Assembly: GCA_963377175.1 (NCBI GenBank) | Contig: CAUJNA010001224.1 | Span: 2,283,960-2,347,959 of the forward strand | Reading direction: 5' to 3' | Source of the DNA: Effrenium voratum | Lineage: Eukaryota > Sar > Dinophyceae > Suessiales > Symbiodiniaceae | DNA length: 64,000 nt | Shown here: piece after piece, positions 40,265 to 52,935 of the stretch | Position numbering within the stretch: position 1 is the first letter of the stretch | Layout: the number at the start of each line of letters is the position of its first letter | Notes under the pieces: generated by a model | Databases searched by the model: none | Seen by the model: only the letters and a program-made list of their open reading frames with translations | What the model was told of the DNA's origin: nothing | Position numbers and translations under genes: made by a program

Positions 40265-40985
40265 GGTTGTCCCGGCTCTCCCGGCGGACGGGTTCATTTG
40301 TCTCCCTCTCCCTCCATTTGCCTGACGGATTCATTTGTCTCCCTTTGTCTCCCTTTATTTGGCCCCGGTTGTCTCCCAGCCTGGACGCCTGTCACGGCTC
40401 TCTGGGGTGGAGGGGTTCATTTGTCTCCCTTTGTCTCCCTTCATTTGTCTCCCGTTGTCTCCCAGCCTGGATGCCTGGCACGGCTCTCTGGGTGGACGGG
40501 TTCATTTGTCACGCTTTGTCTCCCTTCATTTGTCTCCCGTTGCCTCCCAGCCTGGATGCCTGGCACGGCTCTCTGGGTGGACGGGTTCATTTGTCTCCCT
40601 TTGTCTCCCTTCATTTGTCTGGCACGGCTCTCTGGGCTTTGTTTCCCTTCATTTGTCTCCCGTTGTCTCCCAGCCTGGATGTCTGGCACGGCTCTCCAGG
40701 CGGACAGATTCACTTGTCTCCCTTTGTCTCCCTTCATTTGTCCCCCGTTGTCTCCCAGCCTGGATGCCTGGCACGGCTCTTTGGGTGGACAGTTTCACTT
40801 GTCTCCCTTTGTCTCCCTTCATTTGGCTCCCCTTGTCTCCCAGCCTGGATGTCTGTCACGGCTCTCCAGGCGGACGGATTCACTTGTCTCCCTTGGTTCC
40901 CCTTCATTTGTCTCCCATCTCTGTGGGTGGACGGATTGATTTGTCTCCCTTTGTCTCCCTTTATTTGTCTCCCGTTGTCTCAGGT
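40265..40985. repeat. Minisatellite array, about 85-bp unit (part 2)
   Basis: Same unit as 38716-39860, resuming with TCATTTGTCTCCC blocks. Some copies carry TGTCACGGCTCTCCAGGCGG, as at 39645. It passes directly into the TG-rich array at 40986. Confidence 0.95.
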
Positions 40986-41089
40986 GAACACATATGTGTG
41001 TTGCAGGTGAACAGAAATGTGCTTTCCAGACATACACACATATGTGTTCCAGGTGTACGCATGTGTGTGTGTGCGTGTTCCGGGCGCGC

Positions 41090-41123
<34 letters not shown>

Positions 41124-43760
41124 TCGCGTGTGCACATATGTGTGTTCCACATGTACACATATGTGCGTTCACGTGCGCACATATGCGTGTTGCACGTGTA
41201 CACATATGTGTGTTCACGTGTACACACATGTGTGTTCTTATCAGACACGTGTATGTGTTCCAGGAGAACACATGTTTGTTATCAGATGAACACGTGCGTG
41301 TGTGTCTGCTCCGCGTGCACTTTTTTTGTATGTGTGTTCACGTGCACACATTGTGTGTTCACGCGTGCGCACATGTGCGTTCCAACTGGACACGTGTTTG
41401 TGTTCCAGGAGGACACATGTTTGTTATCAGATGAACACGTGTGTGTGTGTGTCTGCTCCGCATGCGCATGTGTGTGTGTTCATTTGCACACATATGTGTG
41501 TTCCACGTGCACACATTTGTGTGTTCACGTGTCCACACATGTGTGTTCCAATTGGACACGTGTTTGTGTTTCAGGTGAATACATGTTTGTTTTCAGATGA
41601 ACGCACGTGTGTGTGTGTTCCGGGTGCGCATATATATGTGTGTGTGTTCACGTGTACACATATGTGTGTTCACGTGTACACACGTCTGTGTTCCAATTAG
41701 ACACACGGTTGTGTTCCAGGAGAACACGTGTTTGTTATCAGATGAACACTCGTGTGTGTCTGTGTTTTCCGCGCGCGCATAAATGTGTGTGTTCACATGT
41801 GCAGTACACATGTGTGTGTTCCACGTGTGCTGTGTTCACGTGTACACATATGTGTGTTCACGTGTACACACGTCTGTGTTCCAATTAGACACACGGTTGT
41901 GTTCCAGGAGAACACGTGTTTGTTATCAGATGAACACTCGTGTGTGTCTGTGTTTTCCGCGCGCGCATAAATGTGTGTGTTCAATGTGTGTACCATGTGT
42001 GTGTTGCACGTGTGCACATGTGTGTGTTTGTGCGCTTTGCGTCCCCACGTGTACAATATGTGTTTCACGTGTACACACATGTGTGTCAATGGACAGTGTT
42101 TGTGTTCCAGGTGAACACATGTTTGTTTTCAGATGAACACTCGTGTGTGTGTGTGTTTCCGGGTGCGCGTATATATGTGTGTGTTCACGTGTACACATAT
42201 GTGTGTTCACGTGTACACACGTCTGTGTTCCAATTAGACACACGGTTGTGTTCCAGGAGAACACATGTTTGTTATCAGATGAACACGTGCGTGTGTGTCT
42301 GCTCCGCGTGCACTTTTTTGTATGTGTGTTCACGGCACACATTGTGTGTTCGCGCGTGCACACATGTGCGTTCCAACTGGACACGTGTTTGTGTTCCAGG
42401 AGGACACATGTTTGTTATCAGATGAACGCGTGTGTGTGTGTGTGTGTGTGTCTGCTCCGCGTGCGCATGTATGTGTGTTCATTTGCACACATATGTGTGT
42501 TCCACATGTACACATTTGTGAGTTCATGTGTCCACACATGTTTGTTCCAATTGGACACGTGTTTGTGTTTCAGGTGAATACATGTTTGTTTTCAGATGAA
42601 CGCACGTGTGTGTGTGTGTTCCGGGTGCGCATATATATATATATATAAATATGTGTGTGTTCACGTGTACACATATGTGTGTTCACGTGTACACACGGTT
42701 GTGTTCCAATTAGACACACGGTTGTGTTCCAGGAGACCACGTGTTTGTTATCAGATGAACACTCGTGTGTGTCTGTGTTTTCCGCGCGCGCATAAATGTG
42801 TGTGTTCACATGTGCAGTACACATGTGTGTGTTCCACGTGTGCACATGTGTGTGTGTTCACGTGTGCGCATTTGCGTCTCCCACGTGTACACATATGTGT
42901 GTTCACGTGTACACACATGCGTGTTCCAATTGGACACGTGTTTGTGTTCCAGGAGAACACATGGTTGTTATCAGATGAGCACACGGGTGTGTGTTCCGGG
43001 TGCACATATATGTGAGTGTTCACGTGTGCACATATGCGTGTTCACGTGTGCACATATGTGTGTTCCACGTGTACGCACATGTGTGTTCCAATTGGACACG
43101 TGTTTGTGTTCCAGGTGAACAGATGTGTGTTTCACGTGAACACATTAGTATGTGCTAGATGAACTTTTTTTGGCATCTGACGACATATTTGCTCTCCAGG
43201 TGTGCACATGTATGCGCTCCAGAAAACGCATGATTGTTTTCGAGGTGCGCGCATGTGTGTGCGATTTAGGTGAGCATTTATGTTTGCTCACGTGTGCGCA
43301 TATGTGTGTTCCACATGTACACACATGTGTGCTTTAATCGCACACGCGGTGTTCCAGGTGGACACATGTTTGTGTTCCAGTGGTATACATATGTGTGTCC
43401 CACGCGTACACACATGTGTGCTTTAATTGCGCGTCTTTGTGTTCCAGGTGAACGCATGTGTGTTCCACGTGTACACACATGTGTGTCTGAATTGGACACG
43501 CGTTTCATTGTGTTCCAAGTGAACACACATGTGTGTTCCACGTGAACGCATTAGCGTGTCGTAAGTGAACACATATGTGCGTTCCACGTTTGCACATGTG
43601 TGTGTGTGCTTTCCAAGAAGCACATGTTTGTTTTCCAGCTCAACACATTTATGCGTGTGCCGCAGGTGAATGTATACTGTTTCAGTCGTATACGTATGTG
43701 TGTTCCACGTGTACACACATGTGTGTCTGAATTGGACATGTGTGTTTGAACTGCCCATGT
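40986..43760. repeat. TG/CA palindrome-rich satellite array
   Basis: About 2.8 kb of variants of GTGTTCACGTGTACACATAT and GTGTTCCAGGAGAACACATG separated by TTATCAGATGAACAC. It is full of CACGTG, ACATATGT and ACATGTGT palindromes. A higher-order duplication of about 1 kb is visible: 41285 and 42279 both start GATGAACACGTGCGTGTGTG. Cys/Val/His-rich open frames on both strands are artefacts. Confidence 0.95.
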
Positions 43761-46700
43761 GACTGCGTGCTTGCGCGGCCACACTTGCGTTCACGCGCGC
43801 GCGCTCGCCCGCCATCGCGCGCGCTTGCCCAACCTCAGTTCTGGCGCGGTGCTGAAGCGCGAAGCATGCCAGCAACACACGTGCAGCAACGCAACGCGCG
43901 CCAGGTTCACGACTGCATCATTTTGATTCATCCGTGTTGAAGCGCAGAAAGCCACAAGCTGTTGGCATGTTTGTGCTCGCCCGTCAGCCCTCAACTGTTT
44001 GGGGTCTCTGCTGGTGTAATATTTGGTATATGCCATATGCAATTGTGCGTATTTCTCTATTTGCCTATCTATACATATGCTCAGGCCGCCAGACGCTCCA
44101 TGTCACAAGACAGTGTTTTTTCAAACAAATGAGCAAGCTGGAAGTGGATAATGGGGGGCCTGACCACCTGTGTTCATTTGTGCACATCTGTATCTGTATA
44201 TGTGTTCGTTTGAGGAAACCCTTTTTGGTTGGTTCAAAAGAAAACAAACAGGAAAACCGCAAGTATTTCGGGTCCCTCTATTTTGACACATACCCAGAGG
44301 TACATGTGTGGTATTCACATATGGCTGTTATGTCTTTTGTATCAAGGATACCTACTCAACTCGGCTCCGGTATTGCTCAGGATGCATCTCTGATCGACGC
44401 CTCCGAGGCCGAATATTCGATCACTCGGGCTTGCCGAAGTCTGGCGTTGCTTTCATAGAACTTCTTCTCCTTTACTTTGCCAAAAGCCAAAAGCGCCGGC
44501 AGCTTTTCCCCGCCCGGGACTGTGGTGCCCCCTTGGGCGTGTCTGAGGACCTGGGATCAAGAAAAGGACCACATGTTCGCGTACCGAAAAAAACACACCG
44601 AGTCTTCCCCGGAACATTTGCTCCCGAGTTTTCGCTGTTTTTTGCTGCTTTGGGGTGCCCGGGGTTTTCCACGAACCAGGCAAGAAACCTATTTTTCTGC
44701 TGGGGTGCTAGTTCCAGCCAAGAATTGTGATTCGGCCGCAATGATTCCGAGAGCTGCCTTTGAATCAGAAAAAAACACAAAGCTTCTGTGTGGCACCCCT
44801 GGGATTCGTACAGCTCCTCCCACCAACCCAGCACCTTTGGGAGGATCAATTTCTTCTTTTTTCTTGAAGGGAGGGAGGACACCCCCTACAATATTGCCGC
44901 CCGTGATTGAGTTTCCAGAACAACTGGTTCTTTCAGTTGCCATTGTAATGTCCCAAGAGCGTGCTCCCAGGGTGTTGTTCATGTGCCCCAGTCTTGTTTT
45001 TGTTTGTTTATTTTGCTTGTTCATGTTCATTCCTTTGGGCCATCTACCGACAAAGAGCCACTTGCAGGGAGATTTCCTTGGAATCCTCAAAGAGACATCC
45101 CTTTCTTGGGGAGGGCATTGGGGGGTCCTGTCTTGCCAAATAGCCGCACTGCAGAACCCAAGTGGCTGTCCCAAACTTGGGGTTTGGTGTTCGGAAAGCC
45201 AAATGAAGAGCTGCCATTTGCGGGTCCACTGCGTGTCAGTTTTTTGGGGCACCCCTGTTTCGGCGCTTCTCAAGGGAAACCAAAAGGAAAACCTCCATTT
45301 TGGGGGGATCCCCTGAAAAAGACACATCTGAGTCCCCCGAGAATAAAGAACAGCGAGCAGCAAGAAGCGAGCGGAGGTCAACCTGACTCGCAGAATGTGG
45401 CTCGAAAGTTGGGTTCGCAAATACGCACTTATGATGAACGTGTCATACATTTCAATCTATGAATATTTCACTCATTACTATACTTCAATTCTCTCTCTCT
45501 CTCTCTGCCTGCTGTCTGAGGGCTGTGCCCGCTCGCAGCGTGAAGCAATCATTTCACACAAGCGAAAATACGGCAATGGTTCACCAACCTGAAACAGATC
45601 CAGAAGTGAGGACCTTCATGGCTAAGCTCATTTCGCCCAACGCGAGCGATAGAACTCGTGCAAACGATTGACCACATCCGGGTGCCAATGGGTTGCCGTG
45701 TTGGCTGAAGTTGAATGGGACCCAAAAGGCGGACAACTTTGGGAGGCAGAGTCCCGGGCTCGTGTTGCTGCCATATATCCTTTTCAATGGGTAGCCGTTC
45801 CAACACGGAGCTGGGAAAGCCATTTGACCACTTGCTTCTTAGGATCCTTTTCAGAACAAGCCCATTTGGAAGGAACAACTGGGTGTGTTGGCTTTTGGCG
45901 ACCCCCCCCCAAATGGCTTCGGTTCTTTTCTTGGTTTCCCTTGAAAGCCACACCAGACGTGGGGTTCCCTCCAAAAACGGACGAGCCACCCAGGCACCCG
46001 GTCACTGGCCGCGCGCAGGCCGAGAGTCGGGTCACGGATGCCTCGAAGGTCAAGTCGCAGGAGGCCGCGTTCGGCTGAAACCCAGTGGGCTGTTGGAAGC
46101 CGAGCATCCCGTTTCACGTACCTGAGGTTCAAAAACCCGGCCCCGGAAAGAAGGAAGATGATCCAAGCCAGGACCCCCATGTTTTCACCTGTTTTCGCCC
46201 TTTTCACCTGGCTGGTTGGATTGAGGAGCTGTATAGCTTGCTTTGAAAGAGGGAGCCTTTGGGAGCTACCAGGTCTGCAAGGACATGGTAGCATGGAACT
46301 TGACGTTTGGGGTCCCTTAAAAAGGAAGATGATCCAACCAGGACCCCCATGTCTGGCGAAACATACTATCAGGTAGCCCCTAATTGGTGATTTGGATTTG
46401 GATTTGAACGTCGTCCCTCGTTCTTGCTAAATGGGAAAATGGGAAACTGTCCTGAACCACCAAACCACCAAACCTCCAATCCAAACCACCAATTCGAGGG
46501 AAGCTGATCCTAGGTCACTGAACAACATTTCCTGCCCGGGCAGGTTCTGCGGTGTGAAAGTATCACTCCCGGTCATAGTTGCCCAGCGCGTGTCGGCCGG
46601 ATAGGACCTTTTGGTTCCCCCTTGTGTTTGGTTGAAAGCAACCTCGGCTGAAGGCAATCTGGCTCTTTCAGCAAGTTGGAACTGAGCTGTTTTACCAGTT

Positions 46701-49394
46701 TTTGGAAAGTAACGTCTCTTGGGCTCTCATACTGCAACCTCTCAAGGAGCGTGCGCGTGTGGTATGCGACCTTGTTCACGAAGGTTCCTGGGCCCTGTTT
46801 TTGCGGACTTCCGGTTTTGGGCGGGTTAGCTGCTTTTCGCCGGCGGCCGCCCCAAAGAGATGACCTTTGGTCCGGCTTCGGGACCTTCGGTTCGCACGGA
46901 TGGCTTTGGTTCTGCTTCGTAGGAGGTGCCAGAGGCGCTGACCTCGCTGACTCAGCCCTTCTCAGAGCTTCTCCGCGCCTTGAAAGCTTCAGAGGGTGTT
47001 GGGCTATCTTGGGGGGACACATGTTTTTGTGCATGGATGAAGTACTGAGCCATACTCGGCGCAGAAACCAGAATCTTGAAAATTCGAGGCAAAGGCTTGT
47101 GACATGGGCCTGGGTCACTTCAGGTTCCCCTGGGAATTCCTCCAACTCCCTGTGACCTGTCCAGCCCCCTGACCGACCGGTAACGGTTGATGGGGTGTCC
47201 GGATTGGTGTGTTGGTGGCCATTTTCGTTTCGGCCTCTGGTGGATGTGTTCGGCCTATTAGGCCCCTGGGTTTGTGTTTGCAGTGTTTCTGGTTTCTGGT
47301 TTCCTCCCCCTACTCGATATCGTATGAATGCGTTTGTCTCTTTAATTTCAGAGTATGGTTTGGTATTCTGGCCAGGGATCTATCATGTGAACCTTTTGAT
47401 CACAGTATGAATCTACCAGGGCCATCCGTTTCCAAGCAAACCAAAAAGGATACCTCTTGCTGAGGTTCAGATGGTATGCGTCCTGACTCACGCAGCTCAG
47501 CTGCAAGGAGGTACCCACTGCAAGGAGGAGTTGGACGATTTGCATGAGCAATAGTTCCAACTCTGGCACTACGATACTTGTGCCTTGCAGTTTGGTCAAC
47601 TCTGACTCCCACCCGAAAGGCGTTGCTCATCCGAAAAACTGATCCAGGGGTTTATTTTTACCCGCTTTTCCCTTTGGATGAACACAGAGTTCCAGTACTT
47701 GAAGGGAAGCACTCGACGGAAGCTAGAGGGCCGTCAGAAAGGTACCGTGGAAGGCCAACATCAATCTCGCACCCTTCAGGTGGTTTCTCGCAGCTTTTAC
47801 CGGAGTTTCTCATCCATTCCAGCTGGTGTGACATGGATTTGGTCCCTCCATTGGATCGGAGAAAGGCGGGGGGGGGGGGGCATCCTGTGGCATCGAGGTC
47901 AATGCGATGAGGCAGGGCTGGAGATGCGAGGAAAGTGAATTTGAGCTTTTCTTTGATGCATTTTGCCAAGGGATGGTAGGACTGAACAACTTTTTGCAAA
48001 CTCATAGGCTTTCCGAACTAAACCACGAAAAGATAACTTTTGGCAGGGCAGCAGAAAGTAGCCGAGTTTTGTGGGGTCCCCTAAAAGGAAAGACGAAGGC
48101 ACGCCGATATGTGCCAGAGTTAAAGCACCAGTCCCTTCATTTGCGACTAGGTGCCCTGAAAGCCGAATTCCTTTCTTCCTTGTTTCTTTTCGGGGTCCAG
48201 CCAATGGTTTTTTTGTCCTGTTCCCAAACCAATCACAACTGGGGATCAGAAAACGGACAACCCAGACAAGGGTTCGTTTTGTCGCCTTGGACCCCCCAGG
48301 CTTAGGGGCTCGCCCTTTTCTTGGAAAACAAGCAAACAAGCAAGCAAACAAACAGAAACAAACAGAAACAAACAAGCAGAAGAGTGGCACCATCGGAGCC
48401 AGATGTTGGCAAACAGCAGAGCCACGCAGGGCCCAAACACAAGGCGCAAGGCCTGTTTCTTAACCTGCTGCAATGAGGCAGCATGTTGGGCCTGTCAAGC
48501 GGGAGACAATTTTTGGTTCCAGCGAGGAATCAAGCTCAGCCAACTTGCGGGGTGCCAGCATTTGCTTCCCTCGATGGTTGGGGAATGCGTGGTGTGTCAA
48601 TTCTTGGGGGGTAAACACGCCCACCCCTGCAGGTTCTTTAGCGGTGGATCCCTCAACTCTGTTTGGCGAGTGATTTATGCAGTTCAATTCCCTAGTTTTA
48701 TGAGAGAAGACCATGCTGGGCAACAACAAGTTCACCAGCTAGTGGTTCTCTGGTTCGGGACACACCGGACGTCTCGTGGTCCGCAGAGCGGACCTGGGAA
48801 ATTCGCTGAACTGCGAAGGCCTGGCAGGACACTGGTTAGAAACAAACAACTTCGACAAAGAACACACGGTTGTAGCTTCCACCTTCTTCATCTTAGATTT
48901 GGGTGTGCAAAGACAAGGAGAGCACTCCATATGATTTGTTTTGTCTGGGCTTTGGTGAACATAGTCCCCAGATAGTCCACAGTTATCAACACCTAGCGTA
49001 AATGGAGGTTGGAATCATAAATTGCAAGGCTAAACGTACCTTCATGCTCCAACTGGTTTCCTTTGTCCAATTGAGCTTTGAAACGGTCCAAAACAGGCCA
49101 TCCCAAGGAAATGGACCATTCTAAAGAAATGATGCCAGGACCCTTCCATGTTGGGCATGGCGACTTCGATTTGGCCAGGAAAGAGAGAACCGGCCGCGCT
49201 CACGCCGTGGATCTGACTCCACGATCTCGCCAGAGCTGGCATGGGAAGAGGATGAGCGTGCCACGGCGCATGTTGTGATCAGGGGTTGGGGAGAGAATTT
49301 GGCCCATGTGTGTGTTGCTCGTATTGCGACACAGCTTTGCGCATTTTGGCGCAGCACGCGGCCTTTTTACTATTTGGGAGCGCACGTCGCTCAA
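43761..49394. other. Gene-poor host DNA
   Basis: No complete gene seen. Possible terminal exons: 45605-45670 (EVRTFMAKLISPNASDRTR then stop) and 45995-46077 (VTGRAQAESRVTDASKVKSQ, stop). A direct repeat AGGAAGATGATCCAA with CAGGACCCCCATGT occurs at 46152 and 46321. Short runs: CT at 45490-45510, G at 47870-47880, and (AAACAAGC)n near 48325-48375. Confidence 0.35.
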
Positions 49395-49635
49395 CATTTG
49401 GTTGGTGGTGATGCTGATGATGCTCAATTGCTGCTGATGATGCTGGTGATGCGGGTGATGTTTGTGATGCTAGTAGTGCTGGTGATGCGCGTGCAGTGGG
49501 TGATGCTGATGATGCTGCTGATGTTGCTGATGCTGATGAGGTTGATGATGCTGATGATGTTGATGATGCTGATGATGTTGATGATGCTGGTGATGTTGAT
49601 GATGCTGGTGTTGGTAATTCTGATGATGCTGGTGG
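49395..49635. repeat. GAT/GCT trinucleotide repeat
   Basis: GATGCTGATGAT and GATGTTGATGAT units with interruptions; frames encode Asp/Ala or Met/Leu runs. Similar but short GATGATGTTGA repeats occur at 58505. Confidence 0.9.
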
Positions 49636-52233
49636 ATTGTCTTGTTTCCGTCAAGGGAGCTCTTTGGGAGTCTGGTTCGCAAGAAGGTGCAGCTAGCCTT
49701 TGCTTGGGCTTCTTTTTTTTTCAGGTAATCTGCCCAGATTCTAGGTTAGCTATCATTGCTCGGTCTTGCCGCCTTGTGCTTTGCCCCAGTTACCAAATCC
49801 GTGGGAACATCAATGTGATTTCTGCACCTAGTATTTCTGAGAAACAAATGATAACACCAACTGGTGGAGTGAGGGCAGGCCTGACTGGTACCTTTCCAAA
49901 GGCACAACAATGCAGCTGCCGAAAGACAAGTGGGAATTGGTTTTCCTGAGCATCGCAGGCAGAGAGAGCCTCGCGGCTCGTGCTGGTTTTTCATTCCCCC
50001 TTGGATAGTTTGGCACATGCTCTCCTGAAATTACTGTTGGAACCTGAAACTCCTCCAGTTAGAGCAGAGCCACCTTCAGCCGGCATTTTCCATGGTTTGC
50101 ATGCCTGAGGTACCATGGAGCAGCATCTCGGATGAGACCGGGAATGTGTCAAACTTGGGGGACCTCAAAAATGGGTTTGCCTTTTGTTCCCTCCTGTAAA
50201 CCAAGGCGAAGCGATCCTTAGAAACTCAACCCTCAGTTGTTGAACCTTTGGAAGACGAGAGAGTTCGCGCAGAAAAGTGGTGCCAACTCAAATTGTCTTC
50301 TGACATCTGAGGTTCCAGTGGCAAGGAGGTGCTCAAACAAACGGCACCCTTTTGGATATTTAAGGAACTTATGGGAAATTGCGACCCTGCCAACTTATTT
50401 TTGAATAATTCAACCAGCAAGTCCATCACGTTGATACTGTATGACATCTCGGTTTGAATGGGTTTGAAACTCGAGTCCAGATTTGGAAGGAGTATCGATA
50501 CTGCAGGTCTTTCAGCTTGCTCCCTACTGACCCCTTTTGGACGGTGTTTCAAAGCAACAAATCAAGGAGCAGGCATTTGCAGGGTTCCTTACACGCACTT
50601 GCTCCATGTTACTTGCTTCGTATGTGTGTGTCCTTAAAAAAAGGAGCCCCCCTTTAACTCCTTTGTATGTTTAGTTTGCCTTTGCTTCCCTTGAATACCA
50701 GCCCTACCGCAGGGGGGGGGGGTTCAGGACATACTTGCATAAATGACCCCAACAAACAGTGTCCTTTCAGTTTCATTTTGGTCCTTAACACGGCGTCCCT
50801 TCAGGAGTCGCGCAGGTTGTTACTCTGTTGGGAACGTTTATGTGAGTCCTCACCAAAAGGAGCGCGACCGTGAACCTCTCTCTGTTCACGGTGGATTTGC
50901 CGGCTTTCTCTTTACTGCCAGCCAAACAAATGATGCTGTTCAAAGAGCTTTTGCTTCTTTGCTGATCCAGGAGGAAGTCTTTCGTATTGCCTTCAGATGG
51001 TGGATCTCACAACACGGATCATTCCCTTCTGGTTCGCCTTTGAAGCCACCCAAAAATGATACTAACTCCAACTTGAAACACGACCCCACATGCTTTGTGG
51101 ACAAAGTTTTCAACCAGCTCACCTGGGATTAGAACAAGCTCAATGATGAAGCGGATATCTCAATCTGTCTGAGGCTCACGCTGCAGAAGTCGCTACTGGA
51201 AGCTTTAGCAATGGAGGCGGGGATGTTGTTCGGAGTTGGTTCCTCACTCTGTTTCCCTAAAGATCAACCAACCGGTTCCCTCCAATAGACGGGCCAGTAT
51301 GGTTTCCTGAATCATGCTTGGATGGTCTGTGGGATTGGCCCGATGGTTGGTATACCTACTCACAATATGTTACGCTAAGTGTCCCATGTGGGTTGGAATG
51401 GGGCCCACCTTTTGTGGATTTGTCTCAGAGGCAAGCTAGTTCCTCAAACGTGGGGCACCTGAAATTTGTGGTGCTTTTGGTCTCTTTGAAAGCCTTCCAC
51501 GGACAACCGCCACACCTACCCACCATTTGTCGATTTTTAGGGAGAGGGATTCTGCCAACAGCGGTTGTGACTCTCCTTGGGGTGTTGACTTCCATGTTTT
51601 CTTTCTTCTATCAAAGACGCCAAAGGGGGGATGGCAGTTTCGGCTTTCCAGGCCCAATTTAAATTTTCAGGTCCCTCTTAAAGTGCTCCAGCTCATCATT
51701 GTGGGGCTTGTTTGCTCAAGAACATGGCGTTCCTAGAATTCCTCGCCTCATTTGTGTGCGTATGTTTCCAGGGGACCACAACTTTTGGCGGCACAGGAAA
51801 CCCACCAGGAAAAACTAACGGCTGGATCCGATCCGTGGTTCATGTCACACATCCTCGAGTTTTGAGTCTTGATTGGCGAGTTTTTTTTCTCTGCGGTTCC
51901 CGCCATCCGGTTCCTTAGGTTCAGAATGGCTGGTTTTTAGGTGGGGGTTCCATTTGTTTAACCCACTACCGTAAAAGTCAAACTTTTTGGCAGATCTGAG
52001 GACAGCCCAGTTTATTGTATATATATATATATATATATGTACATACTCTGTTCAAGCACTTTCGCCCATGTCTTCCGATTCTTCTGAGGTTGCAGAGGCC
52101 GAGACTGCTGAACAGCCAGATGTGGGAGAGAAGCTGGCTCAAGATGCTCAGACAAAATGAGACATGGGCCCTAAGAATCAACTTTGGCAGCCAAAGAGGA
52201 GCCTGAAGAGTGTAAGTCATTGGTTGAAATACC
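49636..52233. other. Gene-poor host DNA
   Basis: No gene recognised. 51170-51230 carries a variant of the LTLQKSL exon-like segment found at 54816, 59743 and 63591. 51252-51315 (AGATCAACCAACCGGTTCCC, GGGCCAGTATGG, GAATCATGCT) recurs at 52941-53000. Codons from ATG 52069 (MSSDSSEVAEAETAEQPDVG) are exon-like. (TA)n at 52017-52036. Confidence 0.4.
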
Positions 52234-52357
52234 GTGGATGGACGAAATCCTTTTCGCACCACTGAAGAAACCCTCGAATGATTCGATTCCCTTGTAGATG
52301 CCAACAAACAATGGTTTCCTATGGTTTCTTAAGTGGTGCAGGATTTCGTCCATCCGC
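52234..52357. repeat. Short TIR element family C with about 35-bp inverted ends
   Basis: The left end GTGGATGGACGAAATCC, CGCACCACTGAAGAAACC pairs with the right end GGTTTCTTAAGTGGTGCAGG, ATTTCGTCCATCCGC. A partial copy with the left end only is at 60609-60665. About 124 bp, no coding capacity. Confidence 0.8.
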
Positions 52358-52810
52358 AGTAGAGCCTCTTTGGTTCAGAAAAGGTTCCCGGACTTGGTCA
52401 GTGCAAACCATTGCCTGACAATATTTCCAACCGCACCCTGTTTGGTTGGTTCCAGAAAGGAAGCCGCCAAGAAAGACAAAAAATGGACGTCTGGTTTGTT
52501 GGTTAGCGAGGGAACCTCATGCCGCCGTGCTTTTGTCTTTTTTCGCTGACGCAGATCATGAAGGCAGACTCCTAGGTTGCTTCGTAAAAAGGGTAAACTG
52601 CTGCAGCAAGCAAAAATACAAAGCCAAGCAAGCAATTATCTGACACACTTGTGCTCTCTGGACTGAGTGAACCCAGTGAGTGGTTTGCTAAATTTGCGTC
52701 TCGTTTTGATTTTTCCATGATTGTCAGGGGCACAAAGAGGGGACCCCCCCAGAAAAAGGAACCCTATTAGCCCCTAATAGGCCTTAGTCGCCAAAATCGG
52801 CCGAATCCTA

Positions 52811-52935
52811 CTAGGTCCCCCAGTAGTGTCCTTTCACCCTTTTTTTTTCCCGGTTGGGAGGGTTCACCTACTAAAATAGATTGCAGAAAAAGATCGGGTA
52901 CACTTCTTCTAACCTCTCAAATCTGGAGGACCTAG
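52811..52935. repeat. Short TIR element family A, copy 4 (introner-like)
   Basis: CTAGGTCCCCCAGTAGTGTC at the left and TCTAACCTCTCAAATCTGGA then GGACCTAG at the right. It lies directly upstream of the repeat AGATCAACCGACCGGTTCCC that also occurs without this element at 51252. That suggests insertion next to a duplicated sequence. Confidence 0.85.

Noticed and set aside
38684..41600. Open frames of 489, 414 and 421 codons
   Set aside because: Three forward frames are open at once over a minisatellite; there is no evidence of coding beyond absence of stops.
40986..43545. Cys-rich small proteins resembling toxin-like or metal-binding peptides
   Set aside because: They are translations of GTGTGTTC-type repeats, with Cys-Val-His periodicity from the DNA repeat.
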